DNA of 64,000 nt from Pseudomonadota bacterium (GCA_023458595.1 JAEWYT010000009.1:1-64000), one strand, 5' to 3'. Counted from the first letter of the stretch, positions 8,334 through 17,025 are shown. Numbers and translations are program-made. The notes: generated by a model not told the origin, from the sequence alone.

Positions 8334-9542
8334 TCACGCGTCCGCGTAGTCGTTCGAGACGTCGGCGTAGTCGGGCAGCGCGAACTGGTCGACCAGCGTT
8401 CCGCCCATCACCAGGCGGGCGACGAAGGGCAGGCCCATCAGGCTCGTGACCTTGTTGCGCAGGAGGACGCCGAACGCGGTCCTCGGGGCGAAGGCGCCGG
8501 CGAACTTCTCCGCCGCCGCCTGCTTGGCCGAAAGGAACGGCCTGAGCATCGCCTCGTAGCTGTTGAGCGCAGCGGCGTGGTCGCCGCCGGCCCTGTCGAT
8601 CTCGCCGGCCAGCACGTAGGCCGCCGTCATTGCCAGCGCCGAGCCCTGCCCGGCGAGCAGCGAGGGGCAGAACGCGGCGTCGCCGGTCAGCACGACGCGG
8701 CCCTTCGACCAGTGCGGCATGCGGATCTGGCTGACCCGGTCGGCGTAGAAATCCTCCGCGGTGTCCATCGCCCCGAGGATCTCGGGGCATTCCCAGCCGG
8801 CGGCGTCGAACTTCTCGTGCAGACGGGCCTTGTGGGCGGCGACGTCGTGCGGGTCCGGCGCGTCCGCGCCGCCGTCGGCGTAGACGAACAGGAACAGCGT
8901 GTGGTCGTCGTGCAGGGCGAAGCGGGCGACCTGCCGGCCCGGCGTCGTGTAGCTGACGTAGACGAGCTCGTCGCGCGGGCGGTAGCGGAGCGCGCGGAAG
9001 GCGGCGACCGTGTAGCCGAGCCTGTGCTCGAACGTCTCCTGCGGGCCGAAGGCGATCCCGCGCACCCTGGAATGCAGCCCGTCGGCGCCGACGGCGAGGT
9101 CGAAGCTGCGCTCCGCGCCGCTTTCGAGGCGCACGTCGACGCCGCCGGCGGTCTCCTCGATCGCCTCGATCGAATCGCCGAAGATCGTCTCGACGCGCCC
9201 GTCGAGATGGCGGTGGATCGCCGCGGCGAGGTCGCCGCGCGGCAGGCTCAGGTAGCGGCCCTCGGTGATCTGCCGGAACACCTCGACGGACATGCCGCCC
9301 GCCCGCCGCCCGTCGCAATCGACGAGGCGCAGCTCCTTGACGTGATAGCCGGTGCGGTCGAGCTCGGGGATCAGCCTCATGCGCTCGGCGACGTCGTAGC
9401 CGGTGCCCCAGAAATCGATGACGTAGCCGCCGGTGCGCAGTTTCGGCGCGCGCTCGACGAGAGTGGGCTCGTGCCCGTGGCGCAGAAGCCAGTAGGCGAG
9501 CGTCGGCCCCGCGATGCCCGCCCCGTTGATGATCACCCGCAT
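8334..9542 (-). CDS. FAD-dependent monooxygenase (PHBH/TetX-like)
   Basis: Group A flavoprotein monooxygenase, 402 residues from ATG at 9542. The N-terminal dinucleotide fold INGAGIAGPTLAYWLLRHGHE begins immediately after the start; the second FAD motif GDAAFCPSLLAGQGSALAM (DG/GD region) is near residue 285-305. The AVGADGLHSRVR segment is the conserved DG motif. It resembles the cytosolic TetX/aromatic hydroxylase branch, but the substrate cannot be assigned. It converges on regA with a gap of 8 bp and diverges from the YaiI-type gene. Confidence 0.9.
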   Translation of the reverse strand: MRVIINGAGIAGPTLAYWLLRHGHEPTLVERAPKLRTGGYVIDFWGTGYDVAERMRLIPELDRTGYHVKELRLVDCDGRRAGGMSVEVFRQITEGRYLSLPRGDLAAAIHRHLDGRVETIFGDSIEAIEETAGGVDVRLESGAERSFDLAVGADGLHSRVRGIAFGPQETFEHRLGYTVAAFRALRYRPRDELVYVSYTTPGRQVARFALHDDHTLFLFVYADGGADAPDPHDVAAHKARLHEKFDAAGWECPEILGAMDTAEDFYADRVSQIRMPHWSKGRVVLTGDAAFCPSLLAGQGSALAMTAAYVLAGEIDRAGGDHAAALNSYEAMLRPFLSAKQAAAEKFAGAFAPRTAFGVLLRNKVTSLMGLPFVARLVMGGTLVDQFALPDYADVSNDYADA

Positions 9543-9633
9543 GGTCCGGTCCCCATGATTCGCGAGCGATTTTAAGCTATTCCCGTCAAAGGAAACTGTC
9601 TTCCTTGCCGACCGACCGACGAAAGGCGCCCGG

Positions 9634-10116
9634 ATGAGCGAAACGCCGAAGACCATCGCGATCTATGTCGACGCCGACGCGTGCCCGGTGAAGGACGAGG
9701 TCTACAAGGTCGCCGGCCGGCACGGTCTCAAGGTCTACGTGGTCACCAACAGCTTCATGATGGTGCCGCGCGATCCGCTGATCGAGCGAGTCGCCGTCGC
9801 CGCCGGTCCCGACGAGGCCGACGACTGGATCGCCGGGCGCGCGGCGAAAGGCGATATCGTGATCACCGCCGACGTCCCGCTCGCCGACCGCTGCGTGAAG
9901 ACGGGCGCGGCCGTGCTGTCGCCGAAGGGCAAGCCGTTCACGAAGGATTCGATCGGCATGCAGCTCGCGACCCGAAACCTGATGACCGACCTGCGCTCGG
10001 CCGGCGCCACCACCGGCGGCCCGCCGCCGTTCGCGCAGAAGGATCGCTCCGCCTTCCTGTCGGCGCTGAACCAGGCGGTCGTGCGGCTGAAGCGCGAGGG
10101 CTTCGCCCCGCCGTAG
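9634..10116 (+). CDS. YaiI/YqxD (DUF188) family protein
   Basis: A 160-residue cytosolic protein of the UPF0178/YaiI family, a PIN-like fold of unknown function. Characteristic segments are YVDADACPVKDE near the N-terminus, VTNSFM, GDIVITADVPLADRC and the C-terminal FAQKDRSAFLSALNQAV. Length is normal for the family. The start ATG at 9634 is the first before the conserved domain. Its TAG stop codon lies inside a REP-like palindrome (10113-10204). Confidence 0.92.
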   Translation: MSETPKTIAIYVDADACPVKDEVYKVAGRHGLKVYVVTNSFMMVPRDPLIERVAVAAGPDEADDWIAGRAAKGDIVITADVPLADRCVKTGAAVLSPKGKPFTKDSIGMQLATRNLMTDLRSAGATTGGPPPFAQKDRSAFLSALNQAVVRLKREGFAPP

Positions 10117-10204
10117 CCCGCATGGAGCGGGAGCGCAATGCGGGACGGGCTTCTCCACCGGCGCCCGCCCGCCCCGGATCACGCTCCCGCTTCATCCGGG
10201 CTAC
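10113..10204. repeat. REP-like palindromic element overlapping a stop codon
   Basis: GTAGCCCGCATGGAGCGGGA starting at 10113 is mirrored by TCCCGCTTCATCCGGGCTAC ending at 10204, an imperfect long palindrome with matching GTAGCCC/GGGCTAC ends. It resembles dispersed GTAGCCCGGAT-type repeats known from many proteobacteria. The TAG stop of the upstream YaiI-type gene is part of the left arm. Confidence 0.7.
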
Positions 10205-10290
10205 TCCGTTGGGGACGGGGCGAGGCGAATTCGGCGGCTGCCACGCCGAAGGGAACGCTGATAGTCTCCGCCGCGTCAGGAACCGGGGAG

Positions 10291-11019
10291 ATGCCGATGC
10301 TGTCCTTTGCCAAAATCGAAGCGCGCGCGGCGCAGCGCAAGGGCGGGCCGAAGGAGCTCGAGAAGCTCCTGTCGAAGCCGCTGTCGGCAAGGCAGCTCGC
10401 CGCGATACCCGACGACCGGGTGCTCGCCGAGATGGCCCGGCGGATCTTCTCGGCGGGGTTCGTCTGGAGCGTGATCGAGGCGAAATGGCCGGGCTTCGAG
10501 GAAGCCTTCCTCGGCTTCGAGCCGCAGCGCCTCCTGTTCCAGCCCGAGGACTTCTGGCACGACCTGACGACGGACACGCGCATCGTCCGCAACGGCCAGA
10601 AGATCATGGCAGTGCGCGACAACGCCCGGTTCGTCGCCGACATCGCCGCCGAGCACGGCGGCTTCGGCCGGTTCCTCGCCCAGTGGCCGGCCGACGACGA
10701 GATCGGCCTGCTCGAGGTTCTGGCCAGGCGCGGCAAGCGCCTCGGCGGCGCCACCGGCCAGTACCTGATCCGCTTCCTGGGCAGGGACGGCTTCGTCACC
10801 TCCCGGGACGTCGTCGCCTGCCTGCGCGACGCCGGTCTCGACATCGCCGAGAAGCCGACCTCGAAGAAGGACATGGCGAAGATCCAGGACCAGATGAACG
10901 CCTGGGCCAAGGAGAGCGGCCGGCCGCTCACCCAGATCTCGCGCATCTGCGCCATGTCGATCGGCGAGAACTACGACGCCGCGACGCTGCACGGCCGCAT
11001 GCGCGGCGGCGATGAGTGA
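10291..11019 (+). CDS. DNA-3-methyladenine glycosylase I (Tag family)
   Basis: Base-excision repair glycosylase, 242 residues from ATG at 10291 (a second ATG follows at 10297). Conserved family segments are IFSAGFVWSVIEAKWPGFEEAF, RIVRNGQKIMAVRDNA (helix-turn region) and the C-terminal RPLTQISRICAMSIGENY. The protein belongs to the Rhizobiales branch of the Tag-like group rather than the classic short enterobacterial Tag, so substrate range is inferred. GGGGAG directly precedes the start. The open frame runs upstream to 10138 through REP sequence and is not coding there. Confidence 0.88.
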   Translation: MPMLSFAKIEARAAQRKGGPKELEKLLSKPLSARQLAAIPDDRVLAEMARRIFSAGFVWSVIEAKWPGFEEAFLGFEPQRLLFQPEDFWHDLTTDTRIVRNGQKIMAVRDNARFVADIAAEHGGFGRFLAQWPADDEIGLLEVLARRGKRLGGATGQYLIRFLGRDGFVTSRDVVACLRDAGLDIAEKPTSKKDMAKIQDQMNAWAKESGRPLTQISRICAMSIGENYDAATLHGRMRGGDE

Positions 11020-11087
11020 GGGGGGCGGCGCAGGCGGATCGTCCCGGACCGACCGGCACGGCGCCTTCCCGGGCCAGCCGTTGCACG

Positions 11088-11190
11088 CACCCACCTCTCC
11101 ACCGTCATGGCCGGGCGCGACCCGGGCATCCACGGGCCGTCGCGCCGTCTGGGAAGCCGTGGATGGCCGGGACGGGCCCGGCCATGACGG
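11088..11190. repeat. Alphaproteobacterial palindromic repeat, copy 1
   Basis: The unit begins CACCCACCTCTCC, then CGTCATGGCCGGG, CATCCACGGG, an internal spacer, CCGTGGATGGCCGGG and ends GGCCATGACGG. The two halves are inverted (GTCATGGCCGGGC / GCCCGGCCATGAC and ATCCACGG / CCGTGGAT), forming a long hairpin. The same unit recurs at 11333-11433. Confidence 0.8.
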
Positions 11191-11271
11191 GAGTGGAGAA
11201 GCTGCCCGAGCTCTCCGGCGGCGAGCCGTGCCGACAGGCGGCGGCCGCACCTCCCTGAACACAGACCGCGT

Positions 11272-11292
11272 GTCCCGGGCGCGACCCGGGAC
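11272..11292. repeat. Free-standing palindrome between the two repeat copies
   Basis: GTCCCGGG / CCCGGGAC, an 8-bp perfect stem with the 5-nt loop CGCGA. It resembles the hairpin cores in the neighbouring repeats and in the 5266-5391 block. Confidence 0.65.
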
Positions 11293-11332
11293 CCGGACGA
11301 CACCCGCCGGCGTCCCCCGCGCCTGCCCTCCT

Positions 11333-11433
11333 CACCCACCTCTCCATCGTCATGCCCGGGCTTGTCCCGGGTATCCACGGGCGGGCGTGCCGTGCGGGAA
11401 ACCGTGGATGGCCGGGGACAAGCCCGGCCATGA
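11333..11433. repeat. Alphaproteobacterial palindromic repeat, copy 2
   Basis: Starts with the same CACCCACCTCTCC as copy 1, then CGTCATGCCCGGGCTTGTCC, ATCCACGGGCG, CCGTGGATGGCCGGG, ACAAGCCCGGCCATGAC. The GGCTTGTCC/GGACAAGCC variant of the arms differs from copy 1, and an extra GGCCATGACG follows. The GTCATGCCCGGGCTTG-type hairpin is a common dispersed element in Rhizobiales genomes. Confidence 0.8.
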
Positions 11434-11551
11434 CGCCCCCGGCCATGACGCCCCTGGGAGGGCTTGTGCGGGAGCCCGAGGGCCCCGGACGCGGCTGGCC
11501 CGTCGACCCGGACCGGCGGGACCGCCCGTGTCCCGCCGCCCGTCCCCCGCC

Positions 11552-12961
11552 TCAGGCGGTCCCCGCCGCCCCCAGCATCCACACGTCGATCGGGTGAGCG
11601 AGGCCGCGCACGGTCTGGGCGGGGCGCATCTCCAGCCCGGACGTCTCCTCGTCGCCGCAACACGCCTCGACCCGCACGCGGTTCAAGAGGTCGTCGCTGA
11701 CGATCAGGGGCACGCCGAAGGCCCGCGTCATCCCCTCGAGCCGGCTCGCCACGTTGACGGTCGAGCCGATGACGGCGAACTCGAGCCGCGTCGAGCCGAT
11801 GTCGCCGAGAACCGCGTCGCCGTAGTGGAGGCCGACGCTGACGCGGACCGGATCCTCGCCGCGCGCCGCCCGCCCGGCGTTCCACCGCTCGGCCGCGCGC
11901 AGCATGGCGCGGGCGCAGCGGAGCGCGTTGCTGGCGTCGGCGCCGCCGGCAAACGGCGTGCCGAAGGTCGCCATCAGGCCGTCGCCGAGATACTTGTCGA
12001 GCGTGCCCTCGTGGCGGAACACCTCCCGCTCCATCAGGCCGTGATAGTCGCGCAGCGTGCCGATGACGGCGGCGGGGTCGCGGCCCTCCGAATAGGCGGT
12101 GAAGCCGACGATGTCGACGAACAGCACGGCAACCTTCTGGGCGCGCACCTCCCGGATCGACTGGTCGTTGCGGGCGAGCTCCTCGACGACGTTGGGGGAG
12201 AAGTAGCGGGCGAGATTGGTGCGCTCGCGCTCGATTGCCGCCTGCTGCATCACGAGGTAGTTCGCCCGCCGCCCGCCGAGCGCCAGGATCGCCGCGACGA
12301 TCAGGAAGACGACCGCCTCCTGCACGCGGTTCGGGATCTCGAAGGAATTCGGGTCGAGATGGTGGAGCAGGTCGGGGAAGGCCGCGAAGATCTGCGCGGC
12401 CGCGGGGCTGAGCTCGGGGAAGCGGACCGGCTGCAGCAGCATGACGAGGAGGCCGGCGATCCAGAGCCCCGCCGTCCAGGTGCCCATCGCGACGATGGTG
12501 CGCCAGGAGTAGCTCAGCGTGCCGCCGGCGAGCAGGACGAAGAAGTAGATGAACCCGTCGAAGCGGTACTGCACGGCGAGCGGACGCACCTCGTCGTTGA
12601 ACGGGTTCGGCACCAGCAGCGTGAGGGTCATCAGCGCCAGGTCGCAGAACATCAGGAACAGCTCGGCGGGCGAGCGCCCGGCCCGCCCCACGCGAAGCTG
12701 CGCCCAGCCGATCAGCGCGAAGCCGATCAGCAGCGCCGCGTAGTAGAGCTGGTCCCAGCGCCAGTTGAGCATGAGGATCAGGACGCCGATCGCCGCGAGC
12801 GCGGCCCAGCGCGCCTTCACCGCCAAGACCAGGCCCTCGCGCTTGTTGCGGGCCAGCGCCTCGGCGACGTAGCGGTCGTCCGGGTTCGCCCTGCTCGCAT
12901 CCTCGCTCTCGCGGAAGGCGGCGAAAATCGAGCTGAGCGTCGGGGTGGGCGCGTCGGTCAT
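11552..12961 (-). CDS. Membrane class III adenylate/guanylate cyclase
   Basis: Makes a cyclic nucleotide from NTP; probably an adenylate cyclase. It is 469 residues from ATG at 12961. A charged N-terminus is followed by about six membrane segments (roughly 55-245), a linker ending in LARYFSPNVVEELARND, and a C-terminal catalytic domain. Visible catalytic elements: metal-binding D in LFVDIVGFTAYSEG, LDKYLGDGLMATFG with the base-recognition lysine and second aspartate, and the transition-state N/R pair in GSTVNVASRLEG. The larger open frame reaching 14164 is not a fusion; its upstream part is out-of-frame mltB sequence. This is one of two class III cyclases in the window. Confidence 0.92.
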   Translation of the reverse strand: MTDAPTPTLSSIFAAFRESEDASRANPDDRYVAEALARNKREGLVLAVKARWAALAAIGVLILMLNWRWDQLYYAALLIGFALIGWAQLRVGRAGRSPAELFLMFCDLALMTLTLLVPNPFNDEVRPLAVQYRFDGFIYFFVLLAGGTLSYSWRTIVAMGTWTAGLWIAGLLVMLLQPVRFPELSPAAAQIFAAFPDLLHHLDPNSFEIPNRVQEAVVFLIVAAILALGGRRANYLVMQQAAIERERTNLARYFSPNVVEELARNDQSIREVRAQKVAVLFVDIVGFTAYSEGRDPAAVIGTLRDYHGLMEREVFRHEGTLDKYLGDGLMATFGTPFAGGADASNALRCARAMLRAAERWNAGRAARGEDPVRVSVGLHYGDAVLGDIGSTRLEFAVIGSTVNVASRLEGMTRAFGVPLIVSDDLLNRVRVEACCGDEETSGLEMRPAQTVRGLAHPIDVWMLGAAGTA

Positions 12962-13038
12962 GCTGAAGGTCCTCGTCGATGGGCCTCTTGCGATCGGCTC
13001 GGGACAGGATACAGGACGCGCGGTCCCGCGGTCAGGAC

Positions 13039-14271
13039 CTAGCGAATCGCCCCGATCAGCCTCGCATCGGGAAAGCAGGTGGGCGCCAGGCCGTTCTTGC
13101 GCTGCCACATCCCGATCGCGGTGCGGGTCTTGAAGCCGACGAGGCCGTCGGCGCCGCCGACGTCGTAGCCCTGGGCGACGAGCCGCTCCTGCATGGCGCG
13201 CACGTCGCCGCGCCTGAATCCCGCGACCGTGCCCCACTTGCCGGCGATGCGGGTGTCGGCCTTCAGCCGGTCGGCGACGTGGCCGACGAACAGGGCGTAG
13301 AGGTCGGATTCGTTGTATTCCTTCAGGACGTAGAAGTTCCACGAGACGATGAAGGCGGGGCCGAGCCGGCCCGCCGGCATCATCAGGTGGCGCCTGTCGG
13401 CGGCCTTGCCCGGCAACGCCGCGCCGTCGGCGCGGGTGACGCCGGCCTTCTGCCAGTCGGAAAGCGGATGCGGCTGCTCGGGGCCCTCGACGGCGCAGCT
13501 CACGCTGTCCGGCACCCGCGCCTCGTGGCCCCAGGGCTCTCCCGGCCGCCAGCCGTGCTGCTTCAGGTAGTTGGCGATCGAGGCGAGCGTGTCCGGCACG
13601 GACTGCCAGATGTCGCGCCGCCCGTCGCCGTCGAAATCGACGGCGTAGGCGAGGTATTTCGACGGCAGGAACTGCGGCTGGCCGAGCGCGCCGGCGATCG
13701 AGCTCTTCATCTCCGAAAGCGGGATGTGGTCGCCCTCGAGGATCTTCAGCGCGGCGATCAGCTCGGGATGGAACAGGTCGCGCCTCGTGCCCGCATAGGC
13801 CTGGGTCGCCAGCGTCCGGATCGCCGATTTCGGGATCGCGGCGCGGCCGAAGGCGGATTCCCGGCCCCAGATCGCCACCACGATCTCCTTCGGCACGCCG
13901 TAGCGCTTCTCGATCGCGTCGAGCACCGGCCGCCACTGCTTGATCTGCGCGCGGCCGATCGAGACGAGCGGGGCGATCTTGTCCTCCGACAGGTAGCGGC
14001 CGGGCGCGGAGAACTCCGACTGCCAGTTCACCTTCGGCGCCTGTCCCGCCGGTCCGAGGTCGGGCAGCGACCGGTCCGGGGTGACGCCGGCGAAGGCCGC
14101 CTCGAAGGTCGCGCGCGAGACGCCCTGGCGGCCCGCGTCGGGCCAGACCTTCGTCTCGAGCCACTCGCGGAAGCCCGAATCCGACTGGGCCGGCGCCGGC
14201 GCCGGGCCGAGGGCGACGAGGACGACGGCCAGGACTGCGTTCCGGACGACCGCTTGGACCATCTTCGGCAT
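13039..14271 (-). CDS. Lytic murein transglycosylase (MltB family) with peptidoglycan-binding domain
   Basis: Periplasmic enzyme cleaving peptidoglycan glycan strands. A signal peptide (about 1-28, ending APAQS) precedes the SLT-type catalytic domain. The catalytic glutamate is in AIWGRESAFGR, and GALGQPQFLPSKYLAYAVDFDGDGRRDIW is diagnostic of MltB. The C-terminus (about 345-405) is a PG_binding_1 repeat (VRAMQERLVAQGYDVGGADGLVGFKTRTAIGMWQ, abridged here to its key GADG and GxxTRxAI elements). At 410 residues it matches the alphaproteobacterial form. It sits between the cyclase and SDR genes on the same strand; no septal or secretion genes adjoin. Confidence 0.92.
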   Translation of the reverse strand: MPKMVQAVVRNAVLAVVLVALGPAPAPAQSDSGFREWLETKVWPDAGRQGVSRATFEAAFAGVTPDRSLPDLGPAGQAPKVNWQSEFSAPGRYLSEDKIAPLVSIGRAQIKQWRPVLDAIEKRYGVPKEIVVAIWGRESAFGRAAIPKSAIRTLATQAYAGTRRDLFHPELIAALKILEGDHIPLSEMKSSIAGALGQPQFLPSKYLAYAVDFDGDGRRDIWQSVPDTLASIANYLKQHGWRPGEPWGHEARVPDSVSCAVEGPEQPHPLSDWQKAGVTRADGAALPGKAADRRHLMMPAGRLGPAFIVSWNFYVLKEYNESDLYALFVGHVADRLKADTRIAGKWGTVAGFRRGDVRAMQERLVAQGYDVGGADGLVGFKTRTAIGMWQRKNGLAPTCFPDARLIGAIR

Positions 14272-14277
14272 CGCGCC

Positions 14278-15024
14278 CTAGCGCCCGCCGGTCACGTCGA
14301 TGATCGCCCCGTTCACGTAGGACGATTTGTCGTCGATCAGCCAGACGACCGTCTCGCCGACCTCCTCCGCCGTGCCCGCGCGGCCCGCCGGCACGCCGGG
14401 AACGAGCCTGTTCAGCCGGTTCGGATCGCCCGAATCGGCGTGGATCTCGGTCTCGATCAGGCCGGGACGGATGGCGTTGACGCGCACGCCCTCGGGGCCG
14501 AGCTCCTTCGACAGGCCGATCGTCAGCGTGTCGATCGCGCCCTTGGACGCCGCGTAGTCGACCATCTCGCCGCCGCCGCCGAGCCGCGCCGCCGCCGACG
14601 ACATGTTGACGAGCGAGCCGCCGTTGCCGCCGCGCGATCTCGACATGCGCCGCGCCGCCTCGCGCGCGACGAGGAAGGCGCCGTAGACGTTGACGTCGAA
14701 CAGCTTTCGGGAAATCAGCGCGTCCATGTCGGCGATCCTCGAGCCGACGCGGACGATGCCGGCGTTGTTGAAGACGCCGTCGAGCCTGCCGAACGCCTGC
14801 TCGGTCCGATCGAACATGGCGGTCACGTCGGCCTCCTCGGCGACGTCGCCGCGAAGCGCGATCGCCTTGCCGCCGGCGGCCTCCACCGCCTTCACGGTCT
14901 CCAGCGCGGCCTTCTCGTTGCCGGCATAGTTGACGCCGACCGACCAGCCGCGCGCGCCGGCGAGCCGGGCGGTCGCGGCGCCGATGCCACGGCTGCCTCC
15001 GGTGATCAGGATGGTCTTCGACAT
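14278..15024 (-). CDS. SDR family NAD(P)-dependent oxidoreductase
   Basis: A 248-residue classical short-chain dehydrogenase. Cofactor motif TGGSRGIG at residues 8-15, NNAG at about 87-90, catalytic serine in NMSSAAARL, and Tyr/Lys in DYAASKGA. The family is multifunctional and the substrate (sugar, steroid, acyl or ketone) cannot be read off. It ends 6 bp before mltB and is co-directional with mmcB upstream, but these do not form an obvious pathway. Confidence 0.9.
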   Translation of the reverse strand: MSKTILITGGSRGIGAATARLAGARGWSVGVNYAGNEKAALETVKAVEAAGGKAIALRGDVAEEADVTAMFDRTEQAFGRLDGVFNNAGIVRVGSRIADMDALISRKLFDVNVYGAFLVAREAARRMSRSRGGNGGSLVNMSSAAARLGGGGEMVDYAASKGAIDTLTIGLSKELGPEGVRVNAIRPGLIETEIHADSGDPNRLNRLVPGVPAGRAGTAEEVGETVVWLIDDKSSYVNGAIIDVTGGR

Positions 15025-15049
15025 GGGCGTCCTCTCTGCCGGTCTTCTT

Positions 15050-15535
15050 CTAAAGGCTTCCCTCGTCGAAACGCGCGGCCGGGTCGGCGAGGCTATGGAG
15101 CCTGAGCGCGGCGTAGCGGGCGAAGCGCAGCGTCATCGCCTTGCGCGTCGCCCCGGGGAGGCGGTGCTCGGGGGCCTCGTCGAGGATCTCGGCGCCATAG
15201 GCGTCCGCGGCGATGAAGCCGGTATCCTCCGGGAAGATGTCGCGGCCGAGTTCCGGCGGCGCGGCGAAGAAGAGCCGGTCGCAATGCATCCGGTAGTCGG
15301 GCCATTTGCAGTCGGCGCGCAGGTCCGCGAGGCTCGACTTGATCTCGACGATCCAGAGATCGCCGCCCTGCGACAGGGCGACGATGTCGGCGCGCCGTCC
15401 AGAGGCGAGCGGCATTTCGGTGACGATCGAGAAGCCGAGCGTGCGGAGCAGCCGTCCGGTGCCGCGCTGGACGGACAGCGCGGTCTCCGACTGGCGACCG
15501 TCGGTCAGCAGGTCTTCGGCGCTCGGTCCGATCAT
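15050..15535 (-). CDS. mmcB: MmcB family DNA repair protein
   Basis: A 161-residue protein of the DUF1052/MmcB family, with a restriction-endonuclease-like fold. The nuclease core is visible as RRADIVAL followed by WIVEIKSSLADLRAD, that is D...ExK spacing. In Caulobacter MmcB acts in the ImuA/ImuB/DnaE2 damage-tolerance response. No imuAB-dnaE2 genes are in this window, so the role here is inferred from the family. It is transcribed toward the SDR gene with a 25-bp gap. Confidence 0.9.
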   Translation of the reverse strand: MIGPSAEDLLTDGRQSETALSVQRGTGRLLRTLGFSIVTEMPLASGRRADIVALSQGGDLWIVEIKSSLADLRADCKWPDYRMHCDRLFFAAPPELGRDIFPEDTGFIAADAYGAEILDEAPEHRLPGATRKAMTLRFARYAALRLHSLADPAARFDEGSL

Positions 15536-15545
15536 GGTCCCGTGG

Positions 15546-15872
15546 TCAGTTCGCCTTCAGCGTCGCGAGATAGGCGATGATATCGCCGATCTGGTCGGGT
15601 TCGAACTCGAATTCCGGCATCTCGATACCCTCGTGGCCGACGACGATCCCTTCGGCGATCGCTTCCTCGAGGTTCTCGAGTGGCCACTTCGACGAGAAGG
15701 TGCGGAACGGCGGCGCGTCCGGGTTCGGGCTGTCGCCGGCCTGCTCCACCGCATGGCAGCGCGAGCAGTTCTCGGCAACCAGTACGTGCCCCGCCTCCGG
15801 ATCGTCCTCGGCGCGGGCGGCGGCGGCGCCCAGCAGTCCGGCAAGAATGGCGGCGGTCATCGTCAATCGCAT
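15546..15872 (-). CDS. Small periplasmic c-type cytochrome
   Basis: A 108-residue monoheme cytochrome c. The signal peptide (about 1-22, ending ARA) is followed by NCSRCHAVE, the heme attachment motif CxxCH, and a distal methionine candidate in GIEMPEFEFEPDQIGDIIAYL, the usual class I C-terminal helix. Start at 15872 because the signal peptide begins there; the open frame extends far upstream without homology. It lies 10 bp upstream of mmcB on the same strand. Electron partner unknown. Confidence 0.88.
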   Translation of the reverse strand: MRLTMTAAILAGLLGAAAARAEDDPEAGHVLVAENCSRCHAVEQAGDSPNPDAPPFRTFSSKWPLENLEEAIAEGIVVGHEGIEMPEFEFEPDQIGDIIAYLATLKAN

Positions 15873-15976
15873 CGGTTCTCTCCTTCCGCCGGCGGCGCGA
15901 ATCGCGGCGGGCGAGTGAGAGGTTAGAATGGCGCGGCTTCGGGGCGAAATAGCGGAGAAGCCGGATTCGCCCCTCT

Positions 15977-16918
15977 CTACCGCGGAATCACGGACCGCAC
16001 CTTGTCGATCAGCGCCTCTGTTGCGACTTCGAGCGCGTCGAACTGGCCGTAGAGGTCGAAACCGTTGGTCCGCTGCAGGCTGCGGCCGGTTCCCGACGAC
16101 AGCAGCCAGACGTCGCCGCGGGTGTTGCTCTCCAGAACGAACAGCTCTCCGGTGTCGGCGTCGCGGACGATGTCGTGGCCGAGCAGCGGGATCTCCGGGA
16201 AGGCGGAATGGGCGCGTTCTCCGAGCGCGATCACCGCCTCGTCGTAGGCGAGGGTATAGTGCGAGCTCTTCTTGTTGGAGACGACCGGCGCCCCGCCGAC
16301 GCCCGCCGCCCCTGCGAACCCGTCGCGGGTTTCGAGGGGCCGGAAGCCGCGGTCGGCCTCGCAGCGCACGGCGAACAGCGTCCGGCCGAACAGGGTCGTG
16401 ACCCTGTAGTGGTTCGCCCATCGTCCCGTATAGACGAATTTCTGGGCGACCATCGGCGCGCGGCGGCCCGGATGGTCCTCCGCATAGGTCTCCGGCGCCG
16501 CGTAGCGCACCCGTCCGGTCTTCTTGATGACGATTCCGGCGGCTTTCCGGGCGAGATCAGGCTTGACGATGACGTAAGGTCCCCATTCCTTCGCATCGAG
16601 CTTCGTGTCCGGCGTGATCACCTCCCAGTCGGGCACCGGAAGGCCGGCGGCACGATAGCGCTCGTACTGCACGCTCTTGGGCAGATCGTTTCCCTGGAAG
16701 ACCGTCGCGCCGTCGAGCCTGAATCTCCGTATCTCCATCATCGAGACGACGACTGCGGGCGCAAGCGCGGCCTTTTCGACGATTTCCGGGTTCTCTTCCT
16801 TGTTCTCCGCGATCAGCACGCCTATCTCCGGCGCGCGCGCCCCGATGCGGCGGGCGATTTCCTCGAAATCCTCGCGGGCCTGCCGCTCGGGCCAGTGGAC
16901 GAGAACGAGATAGGGCAT
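15977..16918 (-). CDS. ATP-grasp-like protein, function unknown
   Basis: A 313-residue soluble protein. Segments resemble an ATP-grasp fold: GPYVIVKPDLARKAAGI, VAQKFVYTGRWANHYRVTTL and a C-terminal metal/ATP-site-like ELFVLESNTRGDVWLLSSGTG. I infer that it ligates or binds a nucleotide but cannot name a substrate. Start chosen at MPYLVLVHWPE (16918); an upstream ATG at 16945 would overlap the promoter of the divergent cyclase. It is divergent from that cyclase with a 107-bp gap. Confidence 0.7.
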   Translation of the reverse strand: MPYLVLVHWPERQAREDFEEIARRIGARAPEIGVLIAENKEENPEIVEKAALAPAVVVSMMEIRRFRLDGATVFQGNDLPKSVQYERYRAAGLPVPDWEVITPDTKLDAKEWGPYVIVKPDLARKAAGIVIKKTGRVRYAAPETYAEDHPGRRAPMVAQKFVYTGRWANHYRVTTLFGRTLFAVRCEADRGFRPLETRDGFAGAAGVGGAPVVSNKKSSHYTLAYDEAVIALGERAHSAFPEIPLLGHDIVRDADTGELFVLESNTRGDVWLLSSGTGRSLQRTNGFDLYGQFDALEVATEALIDKVRSVIPR

Positions 16919-17025
16919 AAATAGGGATGACCCGCGGCGATTCATCTGACAACGCGGTGCTAGCCCGATCGGCCCCGGATGGTCAAACCTCCGCTCGAGA
17001 CGCCGGTCACGGAAGGAACTCGCGA

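Larger units (their letters stand above)
11020..11551. other. 532-bp gene-free convergent gap filled with palindromic repeats
   Basis: No coding region is supported between the Tag-family gene and the 3' end of the adenylate cyclase gene. The segment holds two copies of a roughly 100-bp repeat (11088-11190 and 11333-11433) and a free-standing palindrome between them (11272-11292). The remainder is GC-rich linker without visible promoter or RNA gene. Both flanking genes end here. Confidence 0.7.

Noticed and set aside
11088..11433. Insertion sequence remnants
   Set aside because: Palindromic units only; no transposase fragment or target-site duplication could be identified.
11552..14164. 870-codon frame suggesting a transglycosylase-cyclase fusion
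   Set aside because: The upstream 400 codons are an out-of-frame reading of the mltB-type gene; the cyclase begins at its own ATG at 12961.
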